Shown here piece by piece: positions 20,035 through 22,825 of a stretch of DNA of 22,825 nt; position 1 is the first letter of the stretch; each line of letters starts with the position of its first letter. Both the position numbers and the translations under genes were made by a program. Source of the stretch: a virus. Below the pieces are notes generated by a model, which ran no database searches, was not told the origin of the DNA, and saw only the letters and a program-made list of their open reading frames with translations. The stretch is from positions 1 through 22,825 of the IMG/VR virus record IMGVR_UViG_3300045135_001473, one strand, 5' to 3'.

Positions 20035-21117
20035 CATCTTAGCCGATATCGTAGCTCTAGCAACTTCCCCATAATCACAATGGTAGGTGATGACTTTCGC
20101 GTCTCTGCCACTCATCCAACCACCTCTTGAGGCATACGCATCACTAGCGGCTAAGGTTCTGTGCTGCTCTACGACCATTAGGTTCGTTTCCTTGACGTCA
20201 ATCGAGTGTAGATGACCCATGTGAGCGTAAGAATGCTCAGTTCGTCCAAACACCTCTCTAAACTTAGATGCGAATACGGTATCTATGTTGCCTACCTTGC
20301 GCTTATGACCATGATGGAAGAATAGACTAACGTTACCATGCTCGACACAGTAGTAAGTGTCTGCTGAGTTATCTACAGTCACTCTTGGCTCTATCTCGTA
20401 CATTGATGCGAATAACTCACGTAGCCACGCCTCACTAGCTTGGTCATGGTTGGCATCACACATTAAGATATGTACGTACTCATACTTATCTAGCAGTAAA
20501 CTTATAACATGACGTAATACTCTTATAGCCACACGGATTAACTTCTGGAATCTAGTGTCAGCGTCAAGAACGTGCTTAGATGCAGGTGTAACAGCGTCAA
20601 ATCCATCCCAGTGCAAGAAGTCGCCTATGTTAGCTAAAACGGCTGTGCTTGCGTCTGGTGACGATTTAATGGCTGATTGAAACCAATTAACGAGCATGTC
20701 TTCTGCTATCTGTAAATCCCAGTCATCGCCAGTCTCTTCACCCCATGCCATCATGCCTAGATGGTAATCTGTAATGACATAGACATTCATGAGCTGCTCT
20801 ATGTAGTTTCCGTAGGGTTGCTCTTTAGGTTGCACTGGTACAATCTCTGACTTCATAGCCTCTACTACTTCTCGCAGTGAGTCCGCAATGGCTTGTGCTT
20901 TACGATCTGTTTTTTCCCAAGTCAGCTTGATGTTACCGTCTTCATCGTAAAGTCGTGACTGACCTTTGATGATATAGCCATCTGGTTGTTTCTGAGCTTC
21001 TATTGGGTTGACGAATCGTCTTTTGCAGGAAGTGCATCTGTAGCGTTGCTTGCCAGTGTTTTTGTCGAACCCTTTCTTTATGTAAGACTCAGAGTGACAG
21101 TGTGGGCATAGTAGCAT
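20026..21117 (-). CDS. Metallophosphoesterase with N-terminal zinc ribbon
   Basis: A 363-residue fusion. Residues 1-35 (CPHC at 4-7, CTSC at 28-31) form an InsA-like zinc ribbon as found in transposase N-termini. Residues 110-310 are a calcineurin-like metallophosphoesterase: TDYHLG (Asp117, His119), GDF (Asp166), NHD (223-225), HHGH (268-271) and GHLH (301-304), giving the two-metal site. Homologous folds include SbcD/Mre11 nucleases. The zinc ribbon may direct the enzyme to DNA. The ATG at 21117 has ribosome site AAGGATAT. A hairpin TCCTGA-AAAA-TCAGGA (21130-21145) lies in its leader. The substrate is not identifiable. Confidence 0.85.
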   Translation of the reverse strand: MLLCPHCHSESYIKKGFDKNTGKQRYRCTSCKRRFVNPIEAQKQPDGYIIKGQSRLYDEDGNIKLTWEKTDRKAQAIADSLREVVEAMKSEIVPVQPKEQPYGNYIEQLMNVYVITDYHLGMMAWGEETGDDWDLQIAEDMLVNWFQSAIKSSPDASTAVLANIGDFLHWDGFDAVTPASKHVLDADTRFQKLIRVAIRVLRHVISLLLDKYEYVHILMCDANHDQASEAWLRELFASMYEIEPRVTVDNSADTYYCVEHGNVSLFFHHGHKRKVGNIDTVFASKFREVFGRTEHSYAHMGHLHSIDVKETNLMVVEQHRTLAASDAYASRGGWMSGRDAKVITYHCDYGEVARATISAKMLL

Positions 21118-21129
21118 TTTATATCCTTG

Positions 21130-21145
21130 TCCTGAAAAATCAGGA
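21130..21145. promoter_or_regulatory. Short inverted repeat in the metallophosphoesterase leader
   Basis: TCCTGA-AAAA-TCAGGA, a perfect 6-bp hairpin 13 nt upstream of the ATG at 21117. Because it is so close to the start it could affect translation or be an operator. Confidence 0.35.
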
Positions 21146-21184
21146 TGTTACAAGTAAGTGCCTACTATAGCTCAAATTATGAAC

Positions 21185-21213
21185 AAAAAAAAGCCCCACG
21201 GTTAGGTGAGGCT
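21185..21213 (-). terminator. Rho-independent terminator after the lysis cassette
   Basis: Minus strand: AGCCTCAC, loop CTAACC, GTGGGGCT (one G-T pair) followed by eight T residues. It lies downstream of the holin gene. Confidence 0.8.
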
Positions 21214-21269
21214 TCAAGGGGTCGGGAGTGTGTATATGAGAACACAACCGTAGTATACATAAATTTATA

Positions 21270-21662
21270 CTACTTGGTAACTTTTTTTACTTTTTCGAAT
21301 GTACGTAGCCCGCCCAATCCTAGCATACCCATTAACACGGTCATTAGTGAACTCATGTCAAAGGTTGGTAGCTCTACTGGTTGACCAGTTGCATTTAATA
21401 CGAATACAAGTAGAGGTTGGATTACAAAGTGATAAGATAATGCTACACCGCAAGTCCAGCCGATAAATGGACGCCAGCCACTGACAAAAGTAGACTTGTG
21501 CTTGGCTTCTTCTTGGTTGACTTTAATTTGTGCCATTGCTGACTCATGCGCTTGCTTCTCTGCTAACGTAGAGATTTCATGCGCTAACTTAGCCTTTTCG
21601 TCGGCATCTGGGATAAACTTGTCTAGTAGACCAGTTACGGCAGGTACGAGTAAGTTTAACAT
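21270..21662 (-). CDS. Holin, 3TM superfamily (GTA-holin type)
   Basis: A 130-residue protein that would form or trigger pores in the inner membrane. The N-terminus is amphipathic (MLNLLVPAVTGLLDKFIPDA), the middle is charged (KAKLAHEISTLAEKQ), and the conserved SGWRPFIGWTCGVALSYHF segment marks the 3TM holin family. Further hydrophobic spans are IQPLLVFVLN and LMTVLMGMLGLGGL. The ATG at 21662 overlaps the endolysin stop (TAATG); a TTG 12 nt upstream is less likely. It follows the endolysin. Confidence 0.85.
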   Translation of the reverse strand: MLNLLVPAVTGLLDKFIPDADEKAKLAHEISTLAEKQAHESAMAQIKVNQEEAKHKSTFVSGWRPFIGWTCGVALSYHFVIQPLLVFVLNATGQPVELPTFDMSSLMTVLMGMLGLGGLRTFEKVKKVTK

Positions 21663-22018
21663 TAGTACGTCCAAACAACGGGAGCAGTATCCCTGAAGTC
21701 CAAATGGATAAAGTTTTTATCTACGCCAATACCATTAGCGCCAACAAGTAAACCAGTAGTTATTAGCTCGTGTCTCTCGACACCACTAGACACATATATG
21801 TCAAAGGCAATGCCTTGTCTGTGTGTTCCCACTTTACCTTTAGGCTTTCTTGCTTCTACTGGATGATTACTGCAGCGATAAGAAGAGGTAATAGTAAGAG
21901 GTCTGCCGACAATATCACGAACAGCTTGCAGCTTATCTAAAGCCCATTGCTGAACTCCATCGCTACCACAGCATGAGCATTGTAGCTCTTCAGATGCAAA
22001 GTTCTTAGTACTAGCCAT
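21662..22018 (-). CDS. M15-family peptidase endolysin
   Basis: A 118-residue zinc peptidase that cleaves peptidoglycan peptides. The metal-binding pattern is GTHRQGIAFDI (His66, Asp73) and FIHLD (His105), which with SSYRCSNHP fits the peptidase M15 subfamily 3 (D,D-carboxypeptidase-like). There is no signal peptide, so it needs the neighbouring holin for export. It overlaps both neighbours as TAATG, consistent with a coupled lysis cassette. Confidence 0.88.
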   Translation of the reverse strand: MASTKNFASEELQCSCCGSDGVQQWALDKLQAVRDIVGRPLTITSSYRCSNHPVEARKPKGKVGTHRQGIAFDIYVSSGVERHELITTGLLVGANGIGVDKNFIHLDFRDTAPVVWTY

Positions 22019-22287
22019 TATGTTCTCAGGAAGTAAAAGGCTGTAGAGACGATAGACGCAAAGATAAGCCAGAATATTTTACTAGCGTTCTTGGCTGTCT
22101 GCTCGTTCTGTATCACGACTTTCTTAATGTCGATTACATCATCTTCCGTCTTGGCGGTTCTACGTTCTAGGTCGTCTACGCGCTCATCATGTCGAGCAAG
22201 CTCTGTCAGTACTTCGGTAATCTTACTGAAATTCTGATCCATTTTATACTCGAATCGGTCTATTCTTTTTTCAAGTTGCTCTGACAT
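22018..22287 (-). CDS. Coiled-coil protein with C-terminal membrane anchor (XhlA-like)
   Basis: In 89 residues the first two thirds are a charged coiled coil (KRIDRFEYKMDQNFSKITEV, then DERVDDLERRTAKTEDDVI) and the end is a membrane segment (IFWLIFASIVSTAFYFL). This plan matches XhlA-type hemolysin/holin accessory proteins. It could assist the holin or act in place of a spanin. The ATG at 22287 follows a weak TAGAG site. A candidate promoter lies at 22317-22345. No separate Rz/Rz1 pair is seen in the window. Confidence 0.72.
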   Translation of the reverse strand: MSEQLEKRIDRFEYKMDQNFSKITEVLTELARHDERVDDLERRTAKTEDDVIDIKKVVIQNEQTAKNASKIFWLIFASIVSTAFYFLRT

Positions 22288-22316
22288 GGGAAAACTCTAC
22301 AGGGAAATATAAGTAT

Positions 22317-22345
22317 ATTTTACACCAAAATTGACTTATCAACAA
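22317..22345 (-). promoter_or_regulatory. Putative promoter of the lysis cassette
   Basis: Minus strand: TTGTTG (22340-22345), 17-nt spacer, TAAAAT (22317-22322). It lies about 30 bp upstream of the XhlA-like gene start, in a 67-bp gene-free gap. Confidence 0.5.
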
Positions 22346-22354
22346 TGATGCATA

Positions 22355-22519
22355 TTACTCAACTTCTTTATCATCTGCTTTAAGTTCTTCCAACTCTTTT
22401 TGCATCACCGCAATCTGACCATGAGCTTCTGCTAACTGACCTGACAACTGTTGGTTCTGTTGCTGTAATGATTGGAACATTGCGTTAATTTGTGTTTCTT
22501 GATTATTGGTCTGGGTCAT
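22355..22519 (-). CDS. Small coiled-coil protein, 54 residues
   Basis: Gln-rich and helical (MFQSLQQQNQQLSGQLAEAH, then IAVMQKELEELKADDKEVE), a likely coiled coil. Ribosome site AGAGGAAG precedes the ATG at 22519, which lies inside the last codons of the upstream gene (17-nt overlap). Its position next to a tail-assembly-like gene suggests a tail or chaperone accessory protein, but this is weak. Confidence 0.6.
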   Translation of the reverse strand: MTQTNNQETQINAMFQSLQQQNQQLSGQLAEAHGQIAVMQKELEELKADDKEVE

Positions 22520-22825
22520 TTGGTTCTTCCTCTACTGGTTTCCAAGGTAAATGTTGATCTGTTCGGTTCTCTTGATCTATTTGCTTTAATATCATTCCAG
22601 ATATGTGATTAAGATATTTTTCATCAATAATACCTTTTATCCATCCTATTACAACTTCTTCAGTGAGTGTATCAAGTTGCATGAATTCTTCTTCACTCAA
22701 ATTACGAGCGCTAAATGGTGTTGCCCCAGCAAAAAACCCAGTACACCCATCTTCATCTGTGTACTCTGCTTTCCATTGTGTCTGACAAACTGCATTAGGC
22801 AAGACCACACCATCATTATTGACCT
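22503..22825 (-). CDS. Phage tail-assembly-like protein (partial, N-terminus outside window)
   Basis: The frame is open to the window edge, so the start is missing. Visible residues include NNDGVVLPNAVCQTQWKA, GFFAGATPFSARNLSEEEF, VVIGWIKGI and HLPWKPVEEEP. This pattern (VxQTxWKA, then an L-T-E-E-V-x-G-W-x-K block and a PW end) is shared by small phage proteins encoded near tail fibre and lysis genes. A role in tail fibre assembly is suggested by that context, not by a characterised homologue. Confidence 0.65.
   Translation of the reverse strand, partial: VNNDGVVLPNAVCQTQWKAEYTDEDGCTGFFAGATPFSARNLSEEEFMQLDTLTEEVVIGWIKGIIDEKYLNHISGMILKQIDQENRTDQHLPWKPVEEEPNDPDQ

Noticed and set aside
21145-21384. 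Plus-strand 79-codon ORF over the lysis terminator
   Set aside because: It crosses a strong terminator and is antisense to the holin, with no ribosome site.
1-22825. tRNA genes, integrase or insertion sequences
   Set aside because: No cloverleaf, recombinase motif or IS-like terminal inverted repeats were found by reading. The InsA-like ribbon at 20026-21117 is part of an intact metallophosphoesterase.

Overview
The window is part of a tailed double-stranded DNA phage, or a prophage of one (Caudoviricetes, siphovirus-like or lambdoid gene content). It shows lambda-family head genes (GpA-type large terminase, lambda-type portal, U35-type prohead protease, HK97-fold capsid), a lambda-style recombination set (single-strand annealing protein, YqaJ/lambda exonuclease, NinB- and NinG-like proteins), and a lysis cassette (M15 peptidase plus 3TM holin). 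The base composition is moderately AT-rich. Shine-Dalgarno sites are strong (often AAGGGG or AAGGAG), and perfect TTATCCACA DnaA boxes are present. These fit a gammaproteobacterial host, possibly marine or cold-adapted, but nothing here identifies the host. No integrase, tRNA or host gene is visible. Nearly all genes lie on the minus strand, so transcription runs from high to low coordinates.

Layout in the direction of transcription. 22.8-21.3 kb: end of a tail-assembly-like gene, a small coiled-coil protein, then the lysis cassette (coiled-coil/TM protein, M15 endolysin, holin) ending in a strong terminator. 21.1-20.0 kb: metallophosphoesterase with an N-terminal zinc ribbon. 20.03-19.66 kb: two small rightward genes, divergent from the recombination operon. 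19.5-16.8 kb: annealing protein, exonuclease, small HTH-like protein, SSB-tail protein, HTH regulator, NinB and NinG. 16.7-15.2 kb: small genes including an FmdB-type zinc ribbon and an HTH protein. 15.2-14.05 kb: two small genes, one encoding a pentapeptide-repeat protein, enclosed by two copies of a ~113-bp direct repeat. 14.06-13.55 kb: no ORF, but strong RNA-folding signals and a rightward terminator. 13.5-9.2 kb: PD-(D/E)XK-like protein, small protein, PAPS-reductase-like protein, C5-cytosine DNA methyltransferase, SF2 helicase and a CHC2 zinc-finger primase-like protein. 9.2-8.26 kb: a basic, tail-completion-like gene bracketed by eight copies of a 15-bp direct repeat. 8.1-6.35 kb: a run of nine tiny genes ending in a terminator. 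6.3-5.85 kb: origin-like region with seven DnaA boxes and the promoter of the head operon. 5.85-0 kb: TerS, TerL, head-tail connector, portal, and a protease-capsid fusion that leaves the window.

Replication probably depends on host DnaA and the host replisome. The phage adds a helicase, a zinc-finger primase-like factor and a recombination module. A palindromic operator, GTTATA-N4-TATAAC, sits exactly in the spacer of the head-operon promoter and recurs (imperfectly in two of three copies) upstream of two other leftward units, which suggests a phage-wide repressor circuit.

The most unusual elements are the ~500-nt putative structured RNA, the twin repeat/small-RNA-like elements next to it, and the repeat-bracketed gene at 8.4-9.1 kb.
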